Source of the DNA: an uncultured Azospirillum sp.
GTDB lineage: Bacteria > Pseudomonadota > Alphaproteobacteria > RF32 > CAG-239
Length of the DNA: 6,470 nt
Reading direction: 5' to 3'
Assembly (NCBI GenBank): GCA_902489675.1
Contig: CABUAP010000074.1
Span: forward strand, 1 to 6,470
Made by a program: the position numbers and the translations under genes. The notes beneath the pieces are model-generated. The model did no database searches. It was not told the DNA's origin and saw only the letters and a program-made list of their open reading frames with translations. Position 1 is the stretch's first letter, and each line of letters begins with the position of its first letter. Below, piece by piece: positions 6,366-6,470 of this stretch.

Positions 6366-6470
6366 ATGCTTCGAACGTCTGCGTCAGCAGGCAGATGTAG
6401 ACATTCCTGCCCAGACGTCAGGCTTGCGAAGCTTTTGGGCAGGGCGTTTGTGGTTCGAAACAGTGAATAC
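6366..6470. other. Non-coding tail with overlapping inverted repeats
   Basis: No convincing gene is seen in these 105 bases. Inverted repeats are dense: GCTTCG (6368-6373) with CGAAGC (6427-6432); ACGTCTG (6375-6381) with CAGACGT (6412-6418); GCAGG (6387-6391) with CCTGC (6406-6410). These three nest into one imperfect hairpin. Two alternative pairings compete with it: CCTGCCC (6406-6412) with GGGCAGG (6437-6443), and TTCGAAC (6370-6376) with GTTCGAA (6453-6459), the latter bracketing about 90 bases. It could be an intergenic palindromic repeat, a structured RNA, or the end of a feature continuing past the window. It is not a tRNA: the GGTTCGAA at 6452 lacks a pairing TPsiC stem. Confidence 0.4.

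Noticed and set aside
6452..6459. GGTTCGAA resembling a tRNA TPsiC loop
   Set aside because: Flanking bases do not form the five-pair stem on either strand, and no acceptor or anticodon arm fits nearby.
6384..6470. Minus-strand frame open from the right edge to a TGA at 6386-6384 (28 codons)
   Set aside because: It could be the 3' end of a convergent gene, and the terminator would work in that direction too. It is too short to recognise and overlaps the inverted repeats, so I did not call it.

Overview
The window carries four protein-coding genes of ordinary bacterial types and moderate base composition (by eye somewhat below 50 % G+C). The cytidine deaminase reads YPCGTCAEAGAIAAM around its catalytic site, a form I associate with Alphaproteobacteria. 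The AsmA-type envelope protein shows a Gram-negative cell. An uncultured, fairly low-GC alphaproteobacterium is my best guess; this is inference from family resemblance, not a placement.

Layout. Positions 1-1035 hold a minus-strand nucleoside-salvage operon: cdd (cytidine deaminase) is transcribed first, followed after a single base by a purine nucleoside phosphorylase gene that runs off the left edge. A good sigma70-like promoter for this operon (TTGCTA, 17 bases, TAATAT) lies in the 111-base divergent gap at 1036-1146. From 1147 to 5346 a plus-strand gene encodes a 1,399-residue AsmA-family protein with an N-terminal membrane anchor. Unusually, it continues past the AsmA_2-like region into about 270 residues of proline-poor, charged helix and a glycine-rich tail with three copies of a G-x-G-(V/I)-(V/I)-(V/L) motif. 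After a 78-base gap containing its own likely promoter (TTGTCG, 17 bases, TATAGT), 5425-6318 encodes a divergent GalU-like nucleotidyltransferase. A strong rho-independent hairpin follows at 6336-6365. The last 105 bases contain no convincing gene but several overlapping inverted repeats.

How the genes fit together. Cdd deaminates (deoxy)cytidine and the phosphorylase splits purine nucleosides, so the left operon is nucleoside salvage. The right half is envelope-related: AsmA proteins are periplasm-spanning proteins tied to outer-membrane lipid homeostasis, and GalU makes UDP-glucose for surface glycans. The link between AsmA and GalU rests only on adjacency.

I see no mobile element, CRISPR array, phage gene or defence system, and nothing that amounts to a new multi-gene system. 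The points most worth a second look are the AsmA C-terminal extension with its triplicated tail, the altered nucleotide-binding motifs of the GalU-like enzyme, and the structured stretch after the terminator.
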